A stretch of 64,000 nt of DNA from Corinectria fuckeliana (lineage: Eukaryota > Ascomycota > Sordariomycetes > Hypocreales > Nectriaceae): assembly GCA_019137255.1 (NCBI GenBank), contig WPDH01000234.1, positions 1-64,000 of the forward strand, in the 5' to 3' direction. The notes below the pieces were generated by a model. The model was not told the DNA's origin and searched no databases. It was given only the letters and a program-made list of their open reading frames with translations. This document shows, in pieces, positions 10,426-22,159 of this stretch. How positions within the stretch are numbered: position 1 is the first letter of the stretch; each line of letters begins with the position of its first letter. Both the position numbers and the translations under genes were made by a program.

Positions 10426-12947
10426 GGTGTCGCGTAATCACAGGGTCGTAGATTGCGAGAAAGGTGATGATTGTTTGTGAATTGTGAGGGGCAGGTGGGG
10501 GAGGAGAACCAGCTGCAGCAGTAGCAGGCAAGTTTGGTGGACGTAGGAACAGCCCTTGCGCTCAAGCCAATGGTCTGGAGACGAAATCGGAGAAGTAGAA
10601 GAACAGATGGAGAGGGCAGAGGGTTTGCGAGAGAAAAAAAAAAGCAAGTGGCGTCGAGCTATAGAGCGTCGTGTACTCGTGCAGCAGATGACGGCGCATC
10701 TCGGAGTCGGCGCCTGGGCGAATATATCGTTTCTGGCGCGGGAGAGCTCATGGCAGCTTCGGGGTTCTGGCCGAGAATGCGGGGCAGCAATTGGAGGGAA
10801 TTGGCCGAGGGCATTTCCCTCCAATCCGGAATCCGGAAGGGTCGCCGGTGTTGAAATCTGCTTGTTGATGCGCCCATGCGAGTGTGGTGGGGTCTTCTTC
10901 TTTTCTCGAGACAGTTCCAGGTTTAATCTACTTGATGTGTGTGTGTGTGTGTGTGGGTGTTTAAGTGTGGAGGAATGGATCGGGGATGCGGGGGAGGAGG
11001 AGGCGGCGGGACTGATGGGAGAGGAAGAGGATCCTGGGCTTCCATGTTAGAGGTTGAGTATGGTCATGTTAGGATGCAGGGCATGGAGAGCATATCAAAA
11101 TTGTTACTCTATACTCTACAAGCTTCACCTGCACTAAATAGAAGTGATCCCCCAGATTCCATGTCATCGATTCGAGGGATATTTCCAATCCCCTCTCGTC
11201 TTGGAAGACTCGCCACGAGCTGCTATTCCGAGCAACACTAGCCCCAGCATCATATAACAGCCACAGTCACTATAGCGGTGCCACCCCCAATCCTCCATCA
11301 TGTCACCCTGATCGAATGTCGTCAGTGTGATGGAGCTGCACTTATTCGTACGGAGGGGTAAAACCGCAAGGCTCCATGTCATGCCCACAGCGCTGCCCCT
11401 CCCCCACCCCCACACTCGGCACCCCGCGTGAAGTCCCCTGAGCGACTCCGGCCGCCAATGGTGCGAGGAACAGTCAGTCGCCTTGGGGTTCTCACGATTA
11501 CTTGATTCTTCGTACGAGCAAGATGATTCTAGAGGTTGTCACGCGAACCAACAGCGGCCGAAACTGCCTGAACGGGACTTGGAGACACAGCTGGTGTCGT
11601 GCTGTCCGCAACCGTCGCACAGCGGAAAACAGCCCTCGACGTGCCACTGGTGGAACAACTTTGGGGGCAGACCGCCTGGACACTTGGTTGTCCACTCAGC
11701 GCTGCGCAAAACCCGTTCTCCAGTTCTCGCATCACGGCCAACCCCCGAACTCACGGAATCAATCACCTTCACTTGGAAGCCTCTTCGCTGCGGGCTCGGC
11801 TCTAGATGCTTGAGCCTCCCCCCCCCCCCCTTTTTTTTCTACGATGAGACACGATATAATGCTACCTAGGTCATTCTCCATGTCCTCATAGCCGCAACAG
11901 CTTCCTTCATCTCACGGCAGTAGTTCCGCAACACCATCCGATTGTGGATAGGTACTTTTGAGACTAATACGGAACCTCCCCATCTTGCGCTGTCCTGCAG
12001 CTTTCTCAACATCACCAACTACTTCCTGCTTCAAGGGAACTTTAGTGAATTACGCCTATACCAGCTCCTCTTCCACATCAATCCCATCAGGATGGTTCCA
12101 ATCGATGGGGAAAAAAGCCGCCACAAATCGGATAGGCTGTCTTCATGCTTGAGATTTGATGCATCCCTGACCTTCAAGTGATTGCCGCACCCTGTGGCTT
12201 GCCGGCTAGCGTTCCTGTATAGCTATCGAGCATTCGGTGTTTCTGCTAGCAGACGCCCACATTTTATCATATACCCCCCCTAGCACCCGACAGACCTTAG
12301 TGGCGTGGATGGCAATGCACCTCCATCACCAAGTTATCCTGCGTCAAGACCCCGACCGGCTTCAATTCCTCCGATTGAAGCTTTCCGACTTAGCTGCTTT
12401 ACCTGCTACATCTGTCGTTATAGGTCTCAATGTCCGAAAACGACCAGAGGGTCTTGGAAATTCCCCGGCAAGCACCCTGCCCAACGACTTACACCGAATC
12501 GGCGGCGTCTTTACCCCGAGCTGTCAAGTCTACGGCACAGCGCCTTTCCCTTCCTGGCTCTCCCGCAGTCTCTTAACCACAAGGCCTTCTTAACTTTTGA
12601 CGTCTCAGCCAAGCTTGTATTGCCTGCTCCGTCAATATGCCGAATCCCTTGGGGGGGTAGATCGGGCCAATGCCCACTCGGTGTGTGGTGCACTTGACCT
12701 CCGGGGTCGAACCCACCCCCAACTCTAGCCTCACGCCCACCCAATCCGTTGGCTCGACGTCGAATACTTTACAAATGCTGTTGCCTTCTTGGTTCTATTA
12801 AAGTCCCTCAAATTCCCTTCTCTGTTTTCGTATACTCCTTGGCTTTTCGTTGTTTGCTGTGTGCTCAGTTCCTCGTCCATCCTGTACATCTCCTGATCTT
12901 ATCCCCACAAAACCCCCTTCACATCACCGCCCCCCAAACGCCGGAAT
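10426..12947. other. Long divergent intergenic region
   Basis: 2.5 kb between the divergent oxidoreductase and aldolase genes. It contains a (TG)n run at 10936-10955 and a C-run followed by a T-run at 11817-11838. Several frames of 60-165 codons are low-complexity or lack splice-consistent neighbours. No gene is supported; the ends presumably hold both promoters. The sequence at about 12700-12725 resembles a tRNA T-loop but does not fold into one. Confidence 0.5.
10936..10955. repeat. (TG)n dinucleotide repeat
   Basis: About ten TG units in a non-coding stretch upstream of the oxidoreductase start. Confidence 0.9.
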
Positions 12948-13943
12948 ATGCCTTCCACCAACGGCATTGGCAACGGTGCCTCTAATGGCCAGGCTGCTGA
13001 CCGCCGGCCGCTCCCCACCGGCATCTACGCCCCTACCATGACCTTCTTTGACCCTGAGACGGAGGAGCTCGATATCCCCATCATCAAGAAGCACGCTGAG
13101 CGGCTGGCCCGCGCCGGCCTTGCTGGTCTCGTGACCATGGGCTCCAACGGCGAGGCCGTCCACTGCACCCGGGAAGAGAAGCTCGCCGTCACCAAGGCCA
13201 CCCGTGAGGCTCTCGACGAGGCCGGCTTCCAGTCCGTCCCCATCATCCTTGGCGCCACCGAGGGCAGCGTCAAGGGCACCATCGAGCTGAGCAAGCTGGG
13301 CAAGGAGGCTGGCGCCGACTACACCCTGGTGCTGCCCCCGTCTTACTACAAGGCCCAAATGGACGAGGAGTCCGTCTACAACTACTTCACCTCCTTGGCC
13401 GACGGCAGCCCCCTCCCCATCATCCTGTACAACTACCCCGGCGCCGTCGCCGGCCTCGACATGGACAGCGACTTCCTGATCAAGCTCGCCCAGCACCCCA
13501 ACATCGTCGGCACCAAGTTCACCTGTGGAAGCACGGGCAAGCTGACCCGAGTGGCTCTCGCCACGGACGCCAAGACGCCCTTCCAGGAGGGTTCCGGATA
13601 CATGGCCTTCGGCGGCATTGCCGACTTTACTCTCCAGACGCTCGTCAGCGGCGGCAGCGGCATCATCGCGGGCGGCGCCAACGTCATGCCCAAGGCCTGC
13701 GTGCGGGTCTGGGACCTGTATTCCAGCGGCAAGAAGGACGACGCGCAGGCGCTCCAGAAGAAGCTCTCCAAGGGCGACTGGGTGTTGACCAAGGCGGCCA
13801 TCGCTGGCACCAAGTCGGCCATCCAGAGCTACTTCGGCTACGGCGGCTACCCTCGCCGACCTCTCAAAAAACTGTCTGAGGAGCAAGCCGCGGCCATCAA
13901 GAAGGGTGTCAGTGAGATTATGGAGATTGAGTTGTCTCTATAA
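12948..13943 (+). CDS. DapA/DHDPS-family aldolase (fungal 2-keto-3-deoxy sugar acid aldolase-like)
   Basis: A single exon of 331 residues. The TIM-barrel class I aldolase features are complete: GSNGEAVHCTREE (substrate carboxylate loop), the catalytic tyrosine in YNYPG (Tyr161) and the Schiff-base lysine in VGTKFTCG (Lys190). The pattern resembles fungal L-threo-3-deoxy-hexulosonate aldolase (LGA1/GaaC, galacturonate pathway) and L-KDR aldolase (LRA4, rhamnose pathway) more than bacterial lysine-biosynthetic DapA. Fungi make lysine by the aminoadipate route, so a catabolic aldolase is expected. Substrate not decided; 4-hydroxy-2-oxoglutarate aldolase is an alternative. The short N-terminal tail rich in Gly/Asn/Ser has no clear targeting signal. 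Neighbours: a divergent Gfo/Idh oxidoreductase and a downstream transporter on the same strand. Confidence 0.9.
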   Translation: MPSTNGIGNGASNGQAADRRPLPTGIYAPTMTFFDPETEELDIPIIKKHAERLARAGLAGLVTMGSNGEAVHCTREEKLAVTKATREALDEAGFQSVPIILGATEGSVKGTIELSKLGKEAGADYTLVLPPSYYKAQMDEESVYNYFTSLADGSPLPIILYNYPGAVAGLDMDSDFLIKLAQHPNIVGTKFTCGSTGKLTRVALATDAKTPFQEGSGYMAFGGIADFTLQTLVSGGSGIIAGGANVMPKACVRVWDLYSSGKKDDAQALQKKLSKGDWVLTKAAIAGTKSAIQSYFGYGGYPRRPLKKLSEEQAAAIKKGVSEIMEIELSL

Positions 13944-14850
13944 AACAGCCGCCACATTTCTTTCTTGCCAATCATTACATACCAAAAAGGACAGAAGAGC
14001 GGATGGATAAACAGAAAGAGGGAGAGACATGGGAGTGCATAGCGTTGGCTTACTCTTGAATTATATAGGCGCAACAGTTTGTATCGGGTATCCAAGAGAC
14101 CCAGCGAAGGGCATCTTGAAAAGGCCAGTGGCTCACTGCGGCCAAACCAACTCCAGTTGATAGAAGGACGGCGATCTCGGAGGGACTAGAGTCCTATCCG
14201 ATCAGGCCCAGAACAAGAAGTTAGAAAGGGATGAACAGAATGTTTTATGATTAACGTGTGACGCCACCTCGGTCTCTTGTGCTGGCCACTTTCTTTCTTT
14301 TAATAGATCTTGTCTTGTCGTGAGTTACGAATCAGATGGTGAGAGTCATCATTGAAGTTACAGCTCATCTGTTATACCATGTTTGTGAACCACTAGCCAT
14401 TCTAATCGAGCATCCCAGATAGTAACACGGTCCATCATAATTCATCCCTTCTAAAAGTAAGCGCCAATAAGAGGGAGGTTAATTCTCATCAATCAACCTA
14501 AGCGCCAGAAGTTGATTCACGCGTAGATTGCGTCATTGCTTCCCCACGCGGTCTGCACTAGTTCGGTCATAATTAGCTAGTTTCCTGTTCGGATAGGCAC
14601 ATATCTAGGCCTATCTATGCGATATGTCAGTCTAGTTAACTAGTTATGCTGGGCAATGGCATCTCATCCTTGTCAAGTCGCCGATACCGCCTGCAGCTCT
14701 TCCCGATATACCGAATTCCGGTCTTCGCTTTGTCAGTAAGAAAAAGCAACCGGCGAATAATCAAGCCGCATCTGGCCGACCACGCCGCTTCCCTTTTTGC
14801 GCCTTACATCTTACACCGTGAGCATATCCCGCTCATCCCCACGGCCGGCC
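13944..14850. other. Intergenic, MFS promoter region
   Basis: About 900 bases with no coding signal. It contains the 3' region of the aldolase gene and the promoter of the DHA2 transporter. Moderately AT-rich; no recognised site. Confidence 0.5.
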
Positions 14851-16615
14851 ATGCATGGAAACGCAAGCACTTCTGCTTCGCACCGCGATGACGAGGAGCA
14901 GCAGCAGCAGCAGCACGTAGAGAGCAGTGAACGCACGCCGCTGCTCAAATCAACCGCGGGCGATGATCATCAGCAACCTAGGTCAGACTCGCCCGAGGAA
15001 GTCGGTGCTGGAGACGAGCTGCCGCAGGAAGAGGAGAGGACCGTTCTGGCGGAGGAGGTGACGTTCACGAGGCTGGCGCTCATCATGGGCACGGCGTGGT
15101 TCGGCGTCTTCCTGGGCGCCATCGACTCCACCATCATCGCGACGCTCTCGGCACCCATCTCCAGCGAGTTCCACTCCCTCAGCCTGCTCTCGTGGCTCGC
15201 CACCGCCTATCTCATCTCCAATGCCGCGTGCCAGCCCATTTCAGGTCGCCTGACGGACATCTTTGGCCGCGGGCCGGGCCTGGTGTTCAGCAACATCTTC
15301 TTCGCTGCAGGTAACCTCATTTCCGGCTTGGCCAAGGATCAGTCCGTCATGATTCTCGGCCGCGTCGTCGCGGGCATTGGTGGTGGCGGCCTCATGAGCA
15401 TCTCGACCTTCCTAGCCTCGGATATGATTCCTCTGCGCAAGAGAGGTATTGCACAGGGTATCGGTAACATCTGCTTCGGCTCTGGCGCTATGCTGGGCGG
15501 TGTCTTTGGTGGTCTAGTCAACGACCACACAAAAATGGGCTGGAGGTTAGCTTTCCTTATCCAGGTTCCTCCCGTCATCCTCTCCGCCGTTGCTGTTGCG
15601 TTCCTGGTCAGGGTGCCCCCGAAGCAGTCGGACAAGTCTTTTCTCTCTCGTATCGACTTTGTCGGCGTCTTTCTCACGTCCTCGTTTCTCGTGCTGTTGC
15701 TCCTAGGTTTGAACTCTGGCGGCAACATGGTTCCCTGGACTCACCCCCTTCCGCTTACTACGATTCCCCTGGCCATCGTCACTTTTGTTGGCTTCCTGTT
15801 CTGGGAGAACAGAGTCAGTCAGCCCATCATCCCAGTCCGGCTGCTCCTCGACCGCACCGTCCTTGCCGCCTGCCTCTGCAATCTCCTCGGCACCATGGTT
15901 GTCATGTCAGGCCTCTTCTATGTTCCCTTGTACCTCCAAGTTCTCGGTCGTAGTGCTACCCAGGCAGGAGTGCAACTCCTTCCATCACCAATTGGAGTTT
16001 CGGTCGGCTCCTTGAGTGCAGGCTACATTATGACGAGGACGGGGAGATACGTGAAGCTGGGCATATTCAGCCTGTCGACACTGGTCCTCGGTGTCGCCTT
16101 GTTTACGGGACAGAATGAGCATAGCCCGGCCTGGTTGCCGTCAGTGGCGTTCTTCTTCGTAGGAAGTGGCTATGGAGCCATGCTCACGACCACGTTGCTA
16201 GCTTGCATTGCCGCTGTCGATCACTCCCAGCAGGCCGTGATCACGTCTGCTACTTGTAAGTACCAGCGGTTTCCTCGATGCGTTTCTCTTCTAACAGTCT
16301 ACAGATCTTGCTCGCAGTCTCGGCGGCACCGTTGGCATCACTATCGGGTCTGCCGTGTACCAGAACATCCTCAAGGCTCAACTATGGGAAAGGTTTGGAA
16401 ACGAGCCCAACGCTGCCGAGGAGATTCACCGAATCCGAGAGGACCTTGGTGCGCTGAAGCATCTCCCTGAGGGCTGGTACGATGGCGTCATTTCATCATT
16501 CATGGAGGCGTTCCGGGGTGTCTGGCTCACGCTTCTGGGAATTTCCATCCTAGCCCTCATTTGCGTCTCGTTCATGAGACAGCACACTCTGCATTCGACC
16601 CTAGAGAGGCGTTGA
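14851..16615 (+). CDS. MFS transporter, DHA2 (14-helix) family, vacuolar amino-acid/multidrug type
   Basis: Exons 14851-16255 and 16305-16615 give 571 residues; the 49-base intron has a GTAAGT donor and CTACAG acceptor. The N-terminal cytoplasmic tail has a poly-Gln run and an acidic dileucine signal (SSERTPLLKS), common in vacuolar members such as VBA/FNX proteins. The family motifs are present: DSTIIATLSAPI in helix 1, GRLTDIFGRG (motif A) and GRVVAGIGGGG (motif B). Fourteen hydrophobic segments are expected for DHA2. The substrate could be basic amino acids, sugar acids or xenobiotics exchanged with protons. ATG 14851 is chosen because no in-frame ATG lies upstream. It follows the aldolase gene on the same strand, 0.9 kb away. 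Confidence 0.9.
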
Positions 16616-17137
16616 GCTTTCGAGACAAGTTTTGCTTTTCTTTGGATAGTGATGACTAGATTATCGCAGTATGGGTACTGCGCGGAGGACCTTGGGTGAA
16701 CAATACGGTATGATATAAACAAGGAGATTATCTTGAAAATTGAACATTGAACATTAAGAAAGAAAGAATAGGTACTGGGTACATAGACAATCAAGGCCAT
16801 CATCATCAAGCAATAAGTATTTACTGTTCTGTTAACTGTAACTGTTGCGAATCACTCACTAGTCGATGAATGCAAGTTCTTCCCAGTTTACAGACGCTTA
16901 CATACACAGTAGTCTGGCTGATGTGCGCCTTGATTCATCGACAAACGTTCCTTCATTTCGGTGTTTACGTTGGGGAGCGGGCTCGTACCTGCCGTCTGCC
17001 TTCCTTCCCGTTTCTAGAGAACAGGTATTACAATGGTTGGAAATCGGATCCCATGGCTACACGCTGATTTCTGTTCCTGCAACTCCACCGCATCTCGAGA
17101 ACTGACATTTTAGCTCATTCCAACATTCATCGCAGAA
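16616..17137. other. Intergenic spacer
   Basis: About 520 bases between two plus-strand genes. Only short shadow frames; no recognised site. It holds the transporter 3' end and the promoter of the acyltransferase-like gene. Confidence 0.5.
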
Positions 17138-18761
17138 ATGGCATCGCCAACTACGAACGTCGACCCAGACATGATGGACGACATCCAAATCACCGACATC
17201 AGTGGCGATGAGTTGAGTCCATTCGAGGATGTCGAAGATTTGCCTCAGCAGCCATTACCAGTCAACCTTGGTCCTTCAGTTGGCACCAGCAACGCAAATG
17301 ACCTCAACCTCACTCTGGAGCTCTCTCCGCTTGAGCAGTGCGCTCCCCGGCGTTACACCCGAATTGCAATGGTGCTTCCTTGGGATCGCCATGACGGCTT
17401 CCTCGAAATGCAGCTCCACGAGGTGCGCCATTTCGTTGGCGAAGCTTTCTTCATGGCGATGCAGCACTGGCCCTTTCTCGGAGGCGTCTTTTGCCCGTCG
17501 AACCAGGATCGTCCCACCAACCTTACGCTCAGATATACGGAGCGCCTAGACCGGCGAGATATTTCCCGCCGGGTTCAGATCCAAGGGCCTGACGAGAGAA
17601 GCGTCCGCCTTCGTGGCCGGCTTTACGACCTGTCGATGGACAACTTTGGCAAGAACCGCTTCTGGGGCGATGATCCTGCAGTCGGGGCTTGGTTCCCACC
17701 TGTCACGCTCAAAATCAGCTTCGTTGACGGCACTGTTATTCTCGGATTTGCCTTCAGCGAGGTCATATTCGATGGGGAGTTCATTCGTAACTTTTTCTCC
17801 CAGTTCGTGATAAATACCAATGGCCTCTACGACACATTGCCCCAAGGTCAGTATGCCCACTCAGTTACAGAGTATGAAGTTCGCTAATTCTTGTACAGTT
17901 GACAGACGGCCTGCCCTTGATGTATTTCATGGCCAGGCAAACATGAACCTGTTTCCTTTCTACGACTGGATCTGCGGCGTTAGCGAGCCGCTCACGCCCC
18001 GACAACACCTAAGATGCCAAGTCATTACCATCAGCGCCCCTTTAGTTCAAGACTTACGAGGTATCATCGCCATGAAGAAATCAGAAGGCATCGCCTTGTT
18101 CGAGGACTGCGTTTTCGCTCTTTTTTGGGTTGCTATCATGCGCTGCCGTTTCCAGAACGGCAGGTTTGTTTCTGGGGAAATCGGTCGTGTCAACTACTCC
18201 CTCCCTGGGGCTTTGCACACCCGTCTTCCACGAAGCGTCAACCCCCAATACTGCAGAAACTCGACCATTACCGCTGTAGCGACCTGCGATGCTCAAGAAC
18301 TGATCGGAGCGCCCGAGGATCCGCATGGCAGTCTCCCTATGACTCTGAACCCCGAGGACCTCGCTTTCGCAGCGCAGCTCCTTCGGGGCGCCTTGCAAGA
18401 TGTTGACGCAAACACCCTTCGTCATCTTATGGCTTTCAAGGCAATAGTCGATCCAGCCGAGGAACGACTTGCGTATGAAAGGGCCATCAGGCGTCACACT
18501 GACACTCTCACGTTTGAGGATTGGACCTGCTACGGCCCAGATACTGCGATCGACATCCCATATGCTCGGGACCGGAGGCTGTGGTGCATGTTTCCATGCA
18601 ACGACGACATTCAGGAGGGGACAGTGATCTTGCTGCCGCGGAGGGGTCATTATTGGGGAGATGTCGAGGACTGGAACGTTTGTGTGTGTCTAGCCGAAGA
18701 AGACATGAACAAGCTTCTGTATACCCTAGACCAGGAGGGATGGCGATCAACAGAACCTTGA
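17138..18761 (+). CDS. BAHD/trichothecene acetyltransferase-like protein lacking the catalytic His
   Basis: Exons 17138-17846 and 17899-18761 give 523 residues; the 52-base intron is GTCAGT to TACAG. The fold is that of the BAHD transferase family (PF02458; fungal trichothecene 3-O-acetyltransferase relatives): an N-terminal half starting LSPLEQCAPRRYTRIAMVLP and a C-terminal half after the intron. At the place of the catalytic HxxxD the protein reads FSEVIFDG (about residues 206-213). The Asp and Gly are kept, but Glu stands where His should be. The C-terminal DFGWG motif is also absent (GDVEDW instead). Active members move acyl groups from CoA to alcohols or amines in secondary metabolism; this one may be inactive as an acyltransferase or work differently. 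No biosynthetic backbone gene is adjacent. The frame is intact, so it is probably expressed. Confidence 0.8.
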
Positions 18762-20650
18762 GGGAGAAAGAGACATGTTTAATGGTCCCGGTTTATATAC
18801 TTGCTTTATGGGAGCGCGGCACTAGAGTTATTAACTAGACAACGTGGTCGGATTCACTAGATTCCATCGATGCTAATAGTACTTTTATTGACCATAACCA
18901 AAGACGTTGACTTCCTTGCGTGTTCTTTAGTGCTTGGTAATAGCCCACGGTAAGAAGAGGCAAAATGTACGGGTTTAAACGGTTGGTATATTTAAAGAAT
19001 CGACGCCAAAGGCTAATTTGGTTGTTGGGCGACCAGTGGACAGGGCCAGTGTTTCACAGGCCAGACGAAATGCCCCTTTTATGTGAGTGCAAATGAGTTT
19101 ATGCCAAGGTCGGTCGTAAACAACGAAGAACTGTACTTGATCTATGCATGCAGTCCGAGTCCGAGACAGGACATAAAAGACAATGAAAGGACAATCTATG
19201 ATATGTTGGAATTACCGGGGTAACGGCAGTTGTCGCGCCTTTTTCTTGCAGGGGGATGGATGTGTCTGAATCTCGGGGACTGCCGTGGACCAAGCTACCT
19301 GTTCTGTTGCTAAGTGGCGCTTCGATACGGCAGGTAATTAACGGACGTGGTGAAGGACCTTTGTTGTCATGATTGTCGAGACTACATAAGCTAGTATATT
19401 CAACCAGACTCAACTGCCATCCATGGTCAACGGCGTTGACATGATGTGACAGTCCGCCATGTACCAGAGGCGCATCTCGGCGCCGGGTGCATCGGAGCAA
19501 ACTCCACGTCAGCAAAGGCGGGCCAAGGTTGCCGGGCATCCGCGATGCGGTGCAGCAGCAGCAGCGAAGAAGTAACAAGACGACAACAACGTCACAGAGG
19601 CGAGCGAGCGAGCAGCTGGACGCCCCCATCAGCCGCGCAGCGCAGCTGACGACAAAACACGAGGAAGCCAAGGCCGGGTTGCATGGAGTACTCAGGACTT
19701 GCATGGGATCCGAATACGCAGCTGGAGCTTCCGGGGGGTCATGTCATTGGCTACTAGGGGGGATGTCGCTTGTGGTGGTCCTCTCAAGTGGCGCAGCAGA
19801 CATATACTTCCACCTAACTAACACTGTCTCACGAAGGGAGGGACGGGACGGGAGCTTGAGACGATGGAGGAGTTAGTGAGTGAGTGGGTGCCTGGAGGTT
19901 TCGGGGCTCAGCGGGGACTGCGTGGCGCTGCAAGGCGTTTATTCAATAGTATGTACAAGACTAGGGGCCTGTAGCGGCGGGTAGCCCCCCGTGGAATGCC
20001 AGTCCGCCCATTGTTCCCTCACTGAACGCGGCGTTTCCGTGCGCTGGACGGGCCCTGAAAAGCCCTCCATCTGTATGCTCCGTATGTTACATGTAGGTAG
20101 GCATTCGCAAGCGCGAGGCTTTTCCACTCGTACATCCGTAGGGCGCCCAGTAGCATTTACGCGTGGCTACTTCGTACATTGTGGCGCTGGCTCCGTCTCT
20201 ACTAAGGCCTAAATTGGGCTTGGCTGGGGCTGGCGAGCAGGTACCCAGTACTTACCCAGATTTCATGACGACGGACTCTCTCTCTCTTCCTTGTCTCCTC
20301 TTCTTCGCTGACCAGGGAACGTTTCGTTTGTTTCCAGGGCTCCCCCATCCAACCAAGGCCGCACCTAAACAACAGCAGAACCGTCTCTCTTCCCCATTCC
20401 CTCATCGCCTTTTCCTGCAGCGAAGATCACGACGACGACAGCGACGACGACGAACGATACCAACGACAGAGACATTTGCTTTTCCCCCCTACTTTGTTCA
20501 ACTGATCTGCTCTTCTGGTCAGCGATTGACGCCACCCCAGCCTGATTGTCTACGTACTAGAGCGATACCTCAAAGCGAGCTCTCGGCGACAATCGTCAAC
20601 GCAGCTCCCTCCAACCCTCCCTCTCCCTCCAACCTCCTACGTCGCCGACC
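18762..20650. other. Intergenic region upstream of MARVEL gene
   Basis: 1.9 kb without a supported gene. It includes a CAG-rich patch near 19550-19565 and, from about 20260, a pyrimidine-rich leader running to the MARVEL start. A 201-codon minus-strand frame at 19099-19704 is Cys/Leu low-complexity and is not accepted. Confidence 0.5.
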
Positions 20651-21662
20651 ATGAAGAAGTTCGAATTCGACCCCGACATCGTCCCCAACCTGAAGCTGGG
20701 CCTTCATTCCTTCCAGATCATCCTCACCTTTGTCGCATGGTGTATGGAGATTGCCGTCTTCCGCGCCAAGGATGCAAAGATCACCGGCCTCAATGGCTGG
20801 ACGTTTGGAGTGGTAAGCCGCATATCCCGCTGTTGATTCCTCGCAGTTCTCGCTGACCAGCTCCTCTTCGCCAGTGCTTCCTCTCCATCCCGGCCTGGAT
20901 CTATCTCATCATGACCCCCCGCTTCGGCCGCACCCGCAAGTTCGCCCAGCCCCATGCGATGCTTGCTGTCGATGCCGTCTTCACCGTCCTCTGGCTCTCC
21001 GCCTTTGCCACCCAAGCCTCCTACAACAGCAAGGACCAGTGCGGCAACGCCTGCGGCATCAGCAAGGCCATTGTTGCCCTCGGTGTCTTCATCACGTACG
21101 TGTTGCATCCAGCACAGCCAGCTCGACCTACAATCGCTAACCTCCGCTTCTCTGCAGTCTACTCTTTGGCGGCAGCACCTTCATCAGCGGCTACACGCTG
21201 ACATACTCCAACTTTCACGGAAACCTGCCCGGCTACGACAACCGCAAGCTCCGCGGGGGCGAGAACATCGACCCCGACAAGGCTGCCTTCTCCATGGCCC
21301 CTCACGACGACGAGGCCTACGAGCGCGTCAACGTGGAAGACAACGAGCCCACGGGCAACCCCTACGGCAGCAACACTTACAGCAGTAATACCCACAGCAG
21401 CAACAATCAATACACCGAAGGCAACCCCTACAGCGCCGACGACGACGATCCCAGCCGTTACGGCGCCTTGCCTCCTCGCGCCAACAGCCTCTTCGACAGT
21501 GACACTGAGTACAACTCCGGTCCCCCGGCCTCTATGCCCTACGCGAACCCTCCCGTCGGTAACATGTATGACGACCATCTTGACCACGACCCGCTTGGCC
21601 AAGTCGATGATCCTCACCACCCTGTGCAGTTCCCTGCGGGCAACTATGACCGAGGGCACTAA
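20651..21662 (+). CDS. MARVEL-domain membrane protein with disordered tail
   Basis: Exons 20651-20812, 20875-21095 and 21158-21662 give 295 residues. Both introns (62 bases each) have GTAAGC/GTACGT donors and CCAG/GCAG acceptors with consistent phase. The first 160 residues hold four hydrophobic helices of the MARVEL type, including a short loop with two cysteines (DQCGNACG) between helices 3 and 4. The tail is acidic and rich in Asn, Ser, Tyr and Asp, with repeated GNPY-like units, and looks disordered and cytosolic. MARVEL proteins shape or organise specialised plasma-membrane or vesicle domains. Exact role unknown. Confidence 0.88.
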
Positions 21663-22159
21663 ACTAGTCGTGTTAAATCATCTGGGAACAGCGACGGGCT
21701 ATTACGGTGTAGAATATCTCTTGGGTTGATATTGCGTTTTTGTTTTGCGAAAGGATCATTGGGAAAGTCTGCGGCTGGGAGCGAGTTTCATACTGTACGG
21801 TAGATGACGTTTCTGGCTAAAGCGGTGTTTACGGCGTCATGTTTGCGAAGAAACAGGTACTCGAGGAGATATATACCAAACCAGCCCCTGGTACACATGG
21901 ATAGATCTGCAAGGCATTGGGTTTTTTTGTACTCGAAGAGATTTTTGGGGGAAAATGAAAAAGGATGTGTGTATATATAAAGCCATATATATATCTCATA
22001 GTCTCTTCTCTGTCAATGCCCAACTCCCAACGCCGTCTCTTTTGTGTGTGTCTGGCATCCGATGCTTCCCAATTCTCTCGACCAAGATAAGAACCAAAAA
22101 CCACATCCGCCTTGTGTCTCTCTTTTCTCTACCACATCCCGCGGCATGTCCCTGACCGC
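21663..22159. other. Convergent 3' region
   Basis: About 500 bases between the stops of the MARVEL and Nop16 genes. AT-rich around 21900-22000. No coding signal. It contains the two terminators. Confidence 0.5.

Noticed and set aside
12680..12740. tRNA-like T-loop sequence
   Set aside because: The flanking bases do not form a T-stem, anticodon stem or acceptor stem on either strand.
12924..13886. 320-codon minus-strand frame
   Set aside because: Antisense shadow of the DapA-like aldolase.
19099..19704. 201-codon minus-strand frame
   Set aside because: Leu/Cys runs come from a CAG-type repeat read in antisense; no domain and no splice partner.
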